The position numbers and the translations under genes are program-made. Shown here one piece after another: positions 34,965 to 43,290 of a DNA stretch of 49,747 nucleotides. Each line of letters begins with the position of its first letter. The stretch's first letter is position 1. Location of the stretch: positions 1 to 49,747 of the forward strand of contig NZ_FOAG01000017.1 of assembly GCF_900109455.1 (NCBI RefSeq), given 5' to 3'. Below the pieces are notes generated by a model. That model saw nothing but the letters and a program-made list of their open reading frames with translations. It did not search any database and had not been told where the DNA came from. The stretch is from Roseovarius azorensis. Its GTDB lineage: Bacteria; Pseudomonadota; Alphaproteobacteria; Rhodobacterales; Rhodobacteraceae.

Positions 34965-35827
34965 CCGAATGTAGCAACGGGCTGGCGAGGAATGCTCCAG
35001 GCATGCTTCGTCCAAACCGGTTGCCAGGCCTGAACTGCTTCGTCCGTGATCCGCTCTTCTCCGGTCTCAATCGCATCGATAGCCAGGGACTTGATCATGA
35101 TAAACACGCGGGAGGTCACACCCCCGGTAACCTTCAGGATCGTCCGAAGCGACGCCACCGTCAGGCCTGAGCGTTGCTCAAGCGCCATCGCCGCGATCAG
35201 TGTCTGGATCAGGCGAGAGAACTCCACATCGTCTTCCCAGAGCGGCAGGTAGTGTTCGTCTAGACGTCGGGCCAATTGATCGTCTCCTCGAACCGTCTCC
35301 AGGGCTTCGTTCACACCGAAGACAACGAGTGAGGCGCAGAGATCGTTGGCGAGGAACCGGAGCATGTTCAGGAAACGGCGTTGCTCCCGGTAGCTGCCAG
35401 CAAGCAGATTGTGCACCTCGTCGATCATCAACATCCTAAGGTCCATGTCCCGAAGGTGACTGAGCGCGCGCACCTCGAGCTCGGACACGGTATGCCGGCC
35501 CCACATCGGCGCCCCAATCGTCGCCAGGATGTGCTGATAGAAGCGTCTTTCGTCCGGTGCGGGCGGGGCCTGAACCAGCAGTATGGGTGTCTTCGTGGCG
35601 CCCAGTTGGGCGTTGTACTGCGTTGGATATTTGCTCGCCATGCGCTTGGCGATCATCGTCTTTCCGATGCCAGAGCTGCCATAAACCATCAACCCTGGCA
35701 TCCGGCTTTGCTGTGGCATTTCCATCAGGGATGTCAATCGGTTGAGAACGATGGTGGCACGGTCGAACGCGATCCAATGATCGCCGCGGATACGGTCAAT
35801 TCTTTCGTCTGGGGTCATTAAACTCAT
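34961..35827 (-). CDS. tniB: TniB AAA+ ATPase transposition regulator
   Basis: A 288-residue AAA+ ATPase of the TniB/TnsC kind: Walker A YGSSGIGKTMIAKR near 47-56 and Walker B LRMLMIDEVHNL near 130, followed by a sensor region. It links the target-choosing TniQ with the transposase TniA and gives target immunity in related elements. I chose the ATG at 35827 (MSLMTPDERIDR); another ATG three codons on is possible. It overlaps the end of tniA by 32 bases and tniQ by four. Confidence 0.9.
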   Translation of the reverse strand: MSLMTPDERIDRIRGDHWIAFDRATIVLNRLTSLMEMPQQSRMPGLMVYGSSGIGKTMIAKRMASKYPTQYNAQLGATKTPILLVQAPPAPDERRFYQHILATIGAPMWGRHTVSELEVRALSHLRDMDLRMLMIDEVHNLLAGSYREQRRFLNMLRFLANDLCASLVVFGVNEALETVRGDDQLARRLDEHYLPLWEDDVEFSRLIQTLIAAMALEQRSGLTVASLRTILKVTGGVTSRVFIMIKSLAIDAIETGEERITDEAVQAWQPVWTKHAWSIPRQPVATFG

Positions 35828-37424
35828 CAATCTCATAGGTTGGCAGATCAGGATTGCCCGTGTCGATCGCGAACATTTCGCGTGACGGATCGCGACGTGG
35901 TTGGTGCCGGGGAAGCCGAGCACCTCTTTCGTTTTCCAACCGGGCAGTCCTTGTCTTTTGGCGCGCCGCTTCGGCCAGCCGCCGTTGCGCGTCAATCAAT
36001 TGGAATAGGACCCGCTCGTTGATCCGGCCACCGTGTTTTTCCTGCCAATCTTTCCGCGCCCGCCGACTTTCCCAAAGCGAGATCCGCGGGTGGCAGAGAT
36101 CCCGGTAGCGCGCCGGGGTCACACGGCCATCACCGGTGATGACCCAGACCTGCGACAAGTCTCGCGGATCGTATTTCACCTGCACCTTGCCCTGCCCGCG
36201 TCCGACCAACGACGCGAAGACATCACTCCAGTAATGGACCCCGAAGAGCGTGATCCCGGTACGCCCGAGCTGGCGCCACTCGAAGGGCAAGAAGCTCGTC
36301 CGAAAGGCTTCGACGTCAACGACCTGCCGCCCCGCAGTATCCCCGCCGAGGTCAGCCCAGGCAGCCAACGGCGTTCGGCCGAGGGCTTCGTGAACCGTAT
36401 TGTGGTAGCGGCAGATTTCGAGATGAAGCCAGTCCTCGAACTCGGTCAGTGTCAGGGCCGCATGCTTCTCGCTGTCATAGTCGCCCTTCTCGACGATTGA
36501 GGAATGCGTCGTCCCGGGCAGTACATGAACGGCACCCATGGTCGTTCCGATCAGCCGTTCTACATGGCCGCCATAGTGTTTGCCGCCAAGCGGACGATAC
36601 TCGACAGAAATGCCCCAATCTTCGCAGGCCACTTTGAAGGCATCGCTGTGGAACTCCTGCGCATTGTCGACGTGGATCGCCTTCGGAATGCCCGCCGTCG
36701 GCCAAACCAACTCTTCCATAGTTCCAGGGACGTGCACCGATTTCCGGCGCACGCAGTGATCGAGACATAGGGCGATCGACAAGACAGATGGCTCATCGAA
36801 AGTGACATAGACCCCAAGAACGATCCGGCTCGCGACATCGATGGCCACCGTCAGATAGGGGCGCGCAAGCGGCCGTCGATTGACGTGATCGACCAACGTG
36901 ATGTCCGAAGTTGTATGATCGATCTGAACGACTTCCAGCGGGGCCGAAACTTCAAGGCGGCCAGGACGCGCGGCAAAAACCTTGTCAGCCTCCTCTGCCC
37001 CGCGCCGTTTCCGGAAGACCTCTCGCTGATCCATCGCGTCGAGACGGGCTTTGACCGTTTTCCGGGTCGGGGGCTGAAACCCCTTCGCTTCGCACTCGGC
37101 ACGGATCTCGCGCCAGATGCGAAGAAAGCTCGAGCGCTCACGAACCAGATAGTAGCGCTCCAGACTCTCATCGATGATGATTTCGACGTCTTGTGCGATC
37201 CGTTTCGACCCCGGTTTCGGCCCGCGACGGTCCAACTCCAACGCCGTGGCACGTGCATCGTTCTCTCTCAGACGCCGGTAGAGCGACCATGTGTGGCTTT
37301 TCGCCAAGCCGAGTTCCCAAGCGGCGTCCCCGATAGCAGCGCTGATCGGCTCGCCCCTCTTCTCAAGCTCCAGGATCGGCCGAAGAACCGCTGCACGATG
37401 TTTCGCAATACGCTCGCTGGCCAC
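35796..37424 (-). CDS. tniA: TniA/TnsB-like DDE transposase
   Basis: A 542-residue transposase with an integrase core. The triad can be seen as Asp in VVQIDHTTSD (~166), Asp in AIHVDNAQEF (~250) and Glu in GGHVERLIG (~288), spaced about 38 residues apart as in D,D-35-E enzymes. N-terminal helix-turn-helix segments should bind the repeated sites at the transposon ends, and a Mu-type C-terminal beta domain follows. The GTG at 37424 has GGGGGA six bases upstream; the frame is open to a TTG at 37442. It lies first in the tniABQ operon, reading inward from the right end of the element. Confidence 0.92.
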   Translation of the reverse strand: MASERIAKHRAAVLRPILELEKRGEPISAAIGDAAWELGLAKSHTWSLYRRLRENDARATALELDRRGPKPGSKRIAQDVEIIIDESLERYYLVRERSSFLRIWREIRAECEAKGFQPPTRKTVKARLDAMDQREVFRKRRGAEEADKVFAARPGRLEVSAPLEVVQIDHTTSDITLVDHVNRRPLARPYLTVAIDVASRIVLGVYVTFDEPSVLSIALCLDHCVRRKSVHVPGTMEELVWPTAGIPKAIHVDNAQEFHSDAFKVACEDWGISVEYRPLGGKHYGGHVERLIGTTMGAVHVLPGTTHSSIVEKGDYDSEKHAALTLTEFEDWLHLEICRYHNTVHEALGRTPLAAWADLGGDTAGRQVVDVEAFRTSFLPFEWRQLGRTGITLFGVHYWSDVFASLVGRGQGKVQVKYDPRDLSQVWVITGDGRVTPARYRDLCHPRISLWESRRARKDWQEKHGGRINERVLFQLIDAQRRLAEAARQKTRTARLENERGARLPRHQPRRDPSREMFAIDTGNPDLPTYEIDEFNDPRRKN

Positions 37425-37478
37425 GTAAATCCCCCACCCCAACAGGCCGACACTTATCCACAGTTCCGACCGTACGGC

Positions 37479-37594
37479 AATTAAGGATACAGTATGGTAA
37501 TTAACGGTACAATATGAAAATTAAGGGTACAAACCGCCATTGATTTTATGGGACAAATTCAGGCCCGATTCTGATTAATTAGGGTACAGTGACA
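37479..37594. repeat. Right end of tni transposon: four transposase binding sites and terminal repeat
   Basis: Sites related to AATTAAGGGTACA lie at 37479-37491, 37499-37511, 37519-37531 and, at the terminus, 37577-37588 inside the repeat 37570-37594. The first three start exactly 20 bases apart, so they face the same side of the helix after about two turns. They are expected to bind TniA and probably overlap the tniA promoter. Confidence 0.8.
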
Positions 37595-38113
37595 CCTGGT
37601 GTGGTCGATCTGGACGATGTCGAGCGGGTGTTTCGCCGTGAGCGTACCAGGCGTGGCCAGGTGAATGCGTTCGGCTTTGTCCTTGCCCTCGCGTCTGGCC
37701 ATGAGCCGTGCCTGGTCCCTCAGGCCCAGCCAACGCCCCAGGCGGCGGATCGAGGGTGGTGCCAGCCCCCGCGCCTGGCAATCGGCCGCGACCTCGCGCC
37801 AGAACCGCGTCTTGGTCGGTTTGCGCCGTGTGGCATAGAAGTCTTTGAAATGGTGGGCCACAATCGCTTCTACTGCCGGGTCCAGCGGCTGCATGCCCGG
37901 CTTTGGGCCGGACGTGTTCGGCAGAAGTGCACTGGTCCGCGCATCTTCGCGAAACTGCTTCGCCAAACGATAGACCGTCGCCCGGCTCACATCCAACTGC
38001 CGCATCGCCCAAGCAACGTCACAATCCGTGAGCTGTTCCGGCAGCTCGGCAAGCACTCTTGCGCGAAACTCGGCTTCTTCCCAATCTTTGTCGGCTACGG
38101 GATTATCGGACAT
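37595..38113 (-). pseudogene. Second tniA-like transposase, N-terminal fragment
   Basis: About 173 residues from the ATG at 38113: an N-terminal helix-turn-helix region (DCDVAWAMRQLDVSRATVYRL) and the start of the catalytic core through DIVQIDHTR. There the reading frame meets the right end of the tniABQ transposon, and all that follows is transposon sequence. The remaining two thirds of the gene is not found on the other side of the transposon. It is a relative, not a copy, of the intact tniA. It shows that an older Tn7-like element was present before the newer one landed in it. Confidence 0.85.
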
Positions 38114-38140
38114 GACTTGAACGGTGCACGGATGCTGTGT

Positions 38141-38193
38141 AGTCTCACGAATAGTGACTCATATCCATGTACAGTCTCATGAACTCCGACTCA
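38141..38193. repeat. Pair of 21-base direct repeats
   Basis: AGTCTCACGAATAGTGACTC plus A (38141-38161) and the related AGTCTCATGAACTCCGACTC plus A (38173-38193) start 32 bases apart, each beginning AGTCTCA and ending GACTCA. They lie between the broken tniA fragment and the tyrosine recombinase start at 38232. They may be the surviving end sites of the older transposon, or operator sites. Confidence 0.6.
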
Positions 38194-38231
38194 ATCTGAA
38201 AAATGAAGAACCGGGAAACCCTTGAAAACAA

Positions 38232-39395
38232 ATGCATCGAAATCTCAGAAATTCCGGCAGTCCGACAAGCGGTACCAAATCAGCCTCCGAGGCTGAGATA
38301 TCGAGCTCCGCACCCCATGAAACGCCGCACGGTGACGAGCGCGACGAGAGAGAGCCTGCAAGTGGCGATGGGATCGCCCTGCCCTCCCATGTCGCGGGCT
38401 CCGGCACGCTGGATCGCCTGGTCGACACCGCCCGCGACTATGCGAAGGCGTCGACGGCCGAGAACACCAACAAGGCCTATGCCGCCGACTGGAAGCACTT
38501 CGCACGCTGGTGCAGGCTGAAAGGCACGGACCCCCTGCCCCCCTCTCCCGAGATGATCGGCCTTTATCTGACAGATCTGGCCGCACCAACAGGCGGACCC
38601 CCTTCGCAGTCGGCGTCCCGACCCCTGTCGGTCTCGACGATCGAGCGCCGCCTGTCAGGCCTCGCCTGGAACTATGTGCAGCGGGGCTTCGCCATCGACC
38701 GCAAGAACCGCCACATCGCGACGGTGCTGGCCGGGATCAAGCGCAAACACGCGCGCCCGCCGGTGCAGAAAGAGGCGATCTTACCCGAGGATATTTTGGC
38801 CATGGTGGCCACCCTGCCCTACGACCTGCGCGGGCTCAGGGACCGCGCCATCCTACTGATCGGGTACGCCGGTGGCCTCCGTCGCTCCGAGATCGTCAGC
38901 CTCGACCACGGCAAGGACGATACCCCCGACAGCGGCGGCTGGATCGAGCTCTTCGACAAGGGCGCGCTGCTGACGCTGAACGCCAAGACCGGGTGGCGCG
39001 AGGTCGAGATCGGTCGGGGATCGACGGACCAGACTTGTCCCGTGCACACCCTCGAGCAATGGTTGCACTTCGCCAGGATCGACTTCGGGCCGATCTTTGT
39101 GCGCACCTCCCGCGATGGCAAGACCGCCCTGCCCCACCGCCTCTCGGACAAGCATGTCGCCCGCCTGATCAAGCAAACCGTCCTCGATGCCGGGCTGCGC
39201 CCCGACCTGTCCGAAAAGGACCGGGTCGCGCTGTTTTCCGGTCACTCGCTGCGCGCCGGGTTGGCCAGTTCCGCCGAAGTCGATGAGCGCTACGTCCAGA
39301 AACAGTTGGGGCATGCCTCGTCGGAGATGACCCGCCGCTACCAGCGCCGCCGAGACCGGTTCCGGATGAACCTGACGAAAGCCGCGGGGCTCTAG
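38232..39395 (+). CDS. Tyrosine recombinase/integrase (copy 1)
   Basis: A 387-residue tyrosine recombinase. A variable, probably unstructured N-terminus (to ~65) is followed by the core-binding domain (AENTNKAYAADWKHFARW) and the catalytic domain with GGLRRSEI (first Arg), HSLRAG (His338, Arg341), LGHAS (His361) and the nucleophile Tyr370 in RRYQRRRDRF. Apart from the N-terminus it is very similar to the enzyme at 46852-47949, with clear identity by eye through the last ~310 residues. It could act on sites in the plasmid, resolving dimers or moving modules (inference). The gene ends just before the decayed parB. Confidence 0.9.
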   Translation: MHRNLRNSGSPTSGTKSASEAEISSSAPHETPHGDERDEREPASGDGIALPSHVAGSGTLDRLVDTARDYAKASTAENTNKAYAADWKHFARWCRLKGTDPLPPSPEMIGLYLTDLAAPTGGPPSQSASRPLSVSTIERRLSGLAWNYVQRGFAIDRKNRHIATVLAGIKRKHARPPVQKEAILPEDILAMVATLPYDLRGLRDRAILLIGYAGGLRRSEIVSLDHGKDDTPDSGGWIELFDKGALLTLNAKTGWREVEIGRGSTDQTCPVHTLEQWLHFARIDFGPIFVRTSRDGKTALPHRLSDKHVARLIKQTVLDAGLRPDLSEKDRVALFSGHSLRAGLASSAEVDERYVQKQLGHASSEMTRRYQRRRDRFRMNLTKAAGL

Positions 39396-39399
39396 CGGG

Positions 39400-40755
39400 C
39401 AAATTTGATCTCGACGCTCTTGCCCGCCGGGCGCGCCCAGGGCTTCCTTTCGGAGGACAGAGTCAGCGCGAACTCCTGCAGACACCCGATGGCCCCGCTT
39501 GAAGCCGGGGCTCGATGCGCAATTATCTCCGTCATGAGGCGCCGAGGCGACGGTTCAGCGCCGTCGTCGGCTTCATGGAGCAATCGGACCAGAAGCAGCT
39601 GCCATTCTAACCGGTGAACCCGCCCCGCCAGGGAGTCGAATGACCGCCGACGCTATCCCCTGGCTTCTGACGGCCAGGACGCCGCCACAATCAACTGCCG
39701 CCCAAACCTCCCGGCGCACTTTGACGCGATAGATGGCAAGCCGTCCATCACGATCGCGCGTTCCGAAAGCGCCTGCCCGTGCGATCTGGCCCTGATCGAA
39801 AATCATTGCACGCGCTTAGAGATCTTCCGTCTCGCTTTCTAGCTGCCCAAGAAGGGCGTCGATCTATTCGCGAATATTGTCCTGACCGGAATATTCCTCT
39901 TCCAGCGCCTGATACTCGGCAAAGAACTCGGTATGGGTGCAGCTTCGTCATCCGTCATCGGCGCCGGATCACCCGCCAGACGCCGCGAGCCGAGGCTGAA
40001 GCGTTAGGGCAGGTAGGGCGACACCTTGATCCACTTCCAGCATTCGGTGGCGATTGTCTCGGCCTCGGCTCGCGGCGGCCCGAGGCCCGGAGCGAGGTCT
40101 CCGTCAGCATCCGCTGGATCCGGTTCGGCTCCTTGTTCCAAGACGGCTCGATGGCTTCCCAGACCTGCAACTGGCGCCAGTGGTCCGGGTTCGCCGTGAA
40201 CGCCATGAGCTGCTCCAGCATCATGTCACCGTCGGCGTAGAACTCGAGCAGGGCAGGGGTCACCGACGCGAGTTTAGGGCGCTGTTTCACCACCTGCTGC
40301 GTGACGAAGAACGCAGCGGCGATCTCCTCATCGCCCTGACCCTTTTTCCGCAACGCTACGAAGGCGCGGAACTGGTCGAGCGGGTGCAGAGCAACCCACA
40401 GCATGTTCTCGGCCAGCAAGTCATCCTCGGTGAGGATCGCGGAATCCGCTTCCCGCACGATGCAGGGGATCGGCGTCGTTTTGTTCAGGCGCTTCTGCTT
40501 CACCAGCAGCGACAAGACCTGGAAGCGCCGGCCACCGGCCGGGATTTCGAACGTGTCGGTCTCGAGACCGACATGATCCAGCACCGCACGTACGCTCAGG
40601 CTCCGTAGCAAGCCGCGGCGAGCGATATCCTCGGCAAGGTCCTCGACCGATACGCCAGCCTTGATGCGCCGCACATTAAATTGGCTCAACACCAGCTTGT
40701 TGAACGGGATATCCCGCGAGAGGGACAGGGTGATTTTCTGGGTAGATTTCACCAT
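39400..40755 (-). pseudogene. Large ParB/RepB/Spo0J-like protein, decayed
   Basis: The N-terminal ~225 codons from the ATG at 40755 are intact and look like a ParB nuclease-like domain: SRDIPFNKLVLSQFNVRR, AGGRRFQVL, and PLHPLDQFRAF. After LRASGRR (~40085) the frame is lost. The next recognisable piece, IATECWKWIKVSPYLP, appears in a different frame and ends in a stop. Further downstream TEFFAEYQALEEEYSG, MIFDQGQIARAGAF and MTEIIAHRA show that the rest of a ~600-700-residue family member survives only as fragments with stops and shifts down to about 39400. A 287-residue reading frame remains but is a truncated product. Confidence 0.8.
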
Positions 40756-40862
40756 CAGGTCGGCTCCAGGACAGGCGCGGGAAGCCACTCTCCCGATCTC
40801 ACTTCCCGAAACCCTCAAATCAACAATCCTTTTACTCTCACCGTTCAGAGCCGCGGCACAGT

Positions 40863-40939
40863 CAGACTTAACAGCTGTTAAGTCTGGGTGGGATCGGATT
40901 CCAATCGCGGGTTAGCGTACCAAAATTAACAGCTGTTAA
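40863..40939. promoter_or_regulatory. parS-like partition palindromes downstream of repC
   Basis: A perfect 24-base palindrome at 40863-40886, with core ACTTAACAGCTGTTAAGT, and a second copy of its 14-base centre TTAACAGCTGTTAA at 40926-40939 overlapping the repC stop codon. repABC plasmids carry short palindromic parS sites bound by RepB, usually with GC at the centre as here. These differ from the common GTT...AAC form at the outer base. RepB or the broken ParB relative next door could have bound them. Confidence 0.7.
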
Positions 40940-42147
40940 GCCGCGCTCCGCCTGCCGATCAGCGCCATCACCATCGGCCCGCAGGAGAACTCGCCTGCCG
41001 CTGCCTTGGCTGTCAGCGCCCGCAAGTAGCCACCCGGGGACCTGATCTCCGCAAAACGTTCCAGCATCGCCACGACGACAGTTGATGCCTGCTCTGGCCC
41101 CATGCAACGCTGAGCCTCCTCCCAAGCCGAGGGACTGATGCCCATCGCTGGACGCACGTGAGATGCCGCGTCGAAGAGTTGGTGCCAGTGTCGGATCTCA
41201 CTCTGGTAAAAGGTCTTGAGCGACGGACAGCCCGCAATAACGAGATGAAGCGGAATCTTCGGCACTTGTCTCTTGTCAGGCTCTTCAGTCCCGCCCTCCG
41301 GCACGTCGGGTTGGTCTCCTGGCGCTACGGCCGCCGCCCCGGCTTTTTCTAAGCCAGGTTCAGAATCTATAGATTCTTTATTTGAATTATGATGGTGACG
41401 CTCAATACAGGCATCATTGGTGACCATTTCTTCTGTTTCGGGGCCATCAATTACGTTGCGCGCGCGATCGAGCAAGGCTTCAAGTTCTACCCGATACTGG
41501 TTAAGGTCTTCGAGTGACAGCTTGCGGCGAAGTGCCCGGGCCGTCAGGACAGCGGCGTCGCGTGACTGGTCCCACAGGCCGAGGCCTGGCTTCATCTCTT
41601 CGCCAAACTCCGCCAGGGCCGCGAGGTCGCGCCGCATAAGGCTCACGATCTCTCTAAGCCGCCGAACCCGGTCCTCTGCCTCACGCACGGCCTCTGCTGC
41701 ACGCCCAATCTCCTCCGATCGGCAGTAGAGCGGAGACAAATCGAAGCCGAAGGCCACGCGTTCATCGCCATGCTTGCGGACGTAGCGCTTGCCATTCGGA
41801 CTGTCGCGCCGCACAAGTAGGCCCGCGTCGACCAGTCGGGCGAGATGACGCCGCATCGTCGAGCAAGGCATGCCATTGAGCCGCTCGCAGATGGCCTTGT
41901 TGGACGGGAAGACGACCATCTCGGCGTTCCCGCCAAGCGCATCGTCGGGAAAGAAGCTGAGAAGCCCCTGAAGAACCGTCAGATCGCGCTCAGTAACGCC
42001 GAAGGTGGCCTGCGCTTTTGAAAGTTCCCGGAGCAGCTCCCATTTGTTGATCGGCTTACCCGGAACGGATGCCTCCGGCTTCTCGATCACGCGCAGATGG
42101 GCGTGCGAGATCGGCCGCATAAACGGCGAAAGTGGTGTGTACTCCAT
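40936..42147 (-). CDS. repC: RepC replication initiator
   Basis: A 403-residue RepC, the essential initiator of repABC replicons. The N-terminal half has the winged-helix DNA-binding pattern (FPSNKAICERLNGMPCSTMRRHLARLVDAGLL near 80-110). The C-terminal domain follows an acidic, low-complexity linker (about 245-300). The origin of replication normally lies inside the gene in an AT-rich patch, and one is seen at 41345-41420. I chose the ATG at 42147 (MEYTPLSPFMRP); a GTG four codons upstream is possible. The antisense RNA gene in front of it limits expression. Confidence 0.93.
   Translation of the reverse strand: MEYTPLSPFMRPISHAHLRVIEKPEASVPGKPINKWELLRELSKAQATFGVTERDLTVLQGLLSFFPDDALGGNAEMVVFPSNKAICERLNGMPCSTMRRHLARLVDAGLLVRRDSPNGKRYVRKHGDERVAFGFDLSPLYCRSEEIGRAAEAVREAEDRVRRLREIVSLMRRDLAALAEFGEEMKPGLGLWDQSRDAAVLTARALRRKLSLEDLNQYRVELEALLDRARNVIDGPETEEMVTNDACIERHHHNSNKESIDSEPGLEKAGAAAVAPGDQPDVPEGGTEEPDKRQVPKIPLHLVIAGCPSLKTFYQSEIRHWHQLFDAASHVRPAMGISPSAWEEAQRCMGPEQASTVVVAMLERFAEIRSPGGYLRALTAKAAAGEFSCGPMVMALIGRRSAA
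41345..41420. promoter_or_regulatory. Candidate replication origin (oriV) inside repC
   Basis: This stretch is AT-rich in an otherwise GC-rich gene and contains the 16-base palindrome AGAATCTATAGATTCT at 41362-41377. In characterised repABC plasmids the origin lies within repC in such an AT-rich patch. The strand switch of the GGGCAGGG octamer about 1-2 kb away supports an origin in this neighbourhood. Confidence 0.6.
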
Positions 42148-42232
42148 GAAAACGCTCACGAAGGCAAAAATTCTACGGCCCGCGAATCGCTTTGCGCTTG
42201 CGGGATAGGGGCCAGATCGCTACATTCAGAGG

Positions 42233-42322
42233 TGCGAAAACTGAGATTTGTAGCGGGTCAAGCCCGTTGCGAAACCCTACAAAGGTCTCGTGAAGCTAGC
42301 TTCTCGGGGCCTTTTTCTTTTT
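42233..42322 (+). ncRNA. Counter-transcribed RNA (ctRNA/incA-type) between repB and repC
   Basis: Antisense to the repABC transcript. The promoter is TTGCGG (42198-42203), 17 bases, then TACATT (42221-42226), placing the start near 42233. The predicted RNA holds a small hairpin at about 42252-42267 (GCGGG/CCCGT) and a strong terminal hairpin at 42284-42311 followed by a T-run to 42322. Such RNAs bind the repC leader, keep RepC low and set copy number and incompatibility. The end points are estimates. Confidence 0.75.
42284..42322 (+). terminator. Rho-independent terminator of the ctRNA
   Basis: A 13-base-pair stem (GGTCTCGTGAAGC with GCTTCTCGGGGCC, using G-U pairs), a two-base loop, then TTTTTCTTTTT. 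In the repABC direction the same region can form the structure that hides the repC ribosome site. Confidence 0.8.
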
Positions 42323-42360
42323 TGCCTGTATCGTGCCTCCTTCTTGTTGGTTGCTCTTCC

Positions 42361-43290
42361 TCAGTCTTCTGAACGCGTCCAGCGTTCATGAAGCTCGGTT
42401 ATCAGCTGTGGTGCATTGCCATTCAGCCAGCTGACGAATCCTGTCTCTTCAGCTATCAGATCGATTTTCAGTTGCTTGCCTCGACGTCCGGTCGTAATGG
42501 TCGCCGATCCGACCCCCCGGATCAGAACAGCGGGAACTCGTGCGTCGGCCGATGGGCCTGGGCGCACTGCTTTTTGCGCTGCTGAGAGGACCGCAAGAAA
42601 CGCCTTGTCAGACTTCTCATCAATTCCACCGGGATGGCTCGCTTTGGCCTCGTTGGCTACAGTTGCCAGCTGATCCCGATCCGACTCGACAGTTCCCAAG
42701 GACTTCTTGAGTTCTTCCCATCGCGGACGGCCGATGCCGGGGGCGGCGCCAATTGAGAGGACCAGATCTTCGCCCACAGTTCTGACAACACTCAACAGCT
42801 GTGAGACACCAGCCTCAGTCAGATTCAAAACCTCGGCGACGCCCTTGTTCGTGCGTTCCGTCTCGTTCAGGTGATCACCGTCCAGCAGAGCAGCGGCGAC
42901 AAGCGCCCGCTCTATAAAACTCAGATCGCGGCGTTCCTGGTTCTCGAGAAGCTGATCGCGGAGAGCCTGATCTCCTTCAACCTCGGTGACAATGGCGCGG
43001 ACCTTAATTCCAAGCTCGCGGCAGGCTTCGAGACGCCGACGGCCATAGATCAGGCTATAGCGATCACCTTCCAATGGCCGCGCCAGGACGGGCACGCGCT
43101 GACCGTTCTTGGAGATCGACGCCTTCAAACTTTCAATCTCGATCTGGAGACGGTCATCAAGCCGTCCCGCCGTCTCGATTTGCCCGGTGTCGATCTCGAA
43201 CACTCCACCGCGAAGACGACGTCCCTCCAAGGCGTCGGGCGCATTGCGAAGGGTCTGCAATGGCAGACCGAGTTTAGGCTTTCGTGCCAT
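42361..43290 (-). CDS. repB: RepB partition protein (ParB family)
   Basis: A 309-residue RepB. The ParB/Srx nuclease-like domain spans about 45-140, with NGQRVPVLARPL, YGRRRLEACRELG and the ENQERRDLSFIERA box, followed by a helix-turn-helix (TNKGVAEVLNLTEAGVSQ) and a C-terminal dimer region. RepB binds parS sites and works with RepA to segregate the plasmid. It overlaps the end of repA by 17 bases. The gap to repC (42148-42360) holds the antisense RNA gene. Confidence 0.95.
   Translation of the reverse strand: MARKPKLGLPLQTLRNAPDALEGRRLRGGVFEIDTGQIETAGRLDDRLQIEIESLKASISKNGQRVPVLARPLEGDRYSLIYGRRRLEACRELGIKVRAIVTEVEGDQALRDQLLENQERRDLSFIERALVAAALLDGDHLNETERTNKGVAEVLNLTEAGVSQLLSVVRTVGEDLVLSIGAAPGIGRPRWEELKKSLGTVESDRDQLATVANEAKASHPGGIDEKSDKAFLAVLSAAQKAVRPGPSADARVPAVLIRGVGSATITTGRRGKQLKIDLIAEETGFVSWLNGNAPQLITELHERWTRSED

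Larger units (their letters stand above)
33934..37594 (-). mobile_element. Tn5053/Tn402-like transposon carrying only tniA-tniB-tniQ
   Basis: A 3661-base element with perfect 25-base terminal inverted repeats, 33934-33958 and 37570-37594, which begin TGTCACTGTACCC and end in the 5'-TGT...ACA-3' form of the Tn7/Tn5053 group. Copies of an internal word, TGTACCCTTAATT, lie at both ends (two on the left, four on the right). It contains no resolvase, integron or cargo gene. The expected 5-base target duplication is absent: the flanks are TTAAC and CCTGG. It cuts another tniA-like gene whose first part remains at 37595-38113. Confidence 0.9.

Noticed and set aside
37479..37531. CRISPR-like short repeats
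   Set aside because: The repeats are 13 bases, 20 bases apart, and lie at a transposon end; no spacers of CRISPR length and no cas genes.
33934..37594. CRISPR-associated transposon
   Set aside because: tniA, tniB and tniQ are present but there is no Cas gene or repeat array anywhere in the element.
40936..42147. tRNA or rRNA genes across the window
   Set aside because: I looked for cloverleaf-like or rRNA-like stretches and found none.
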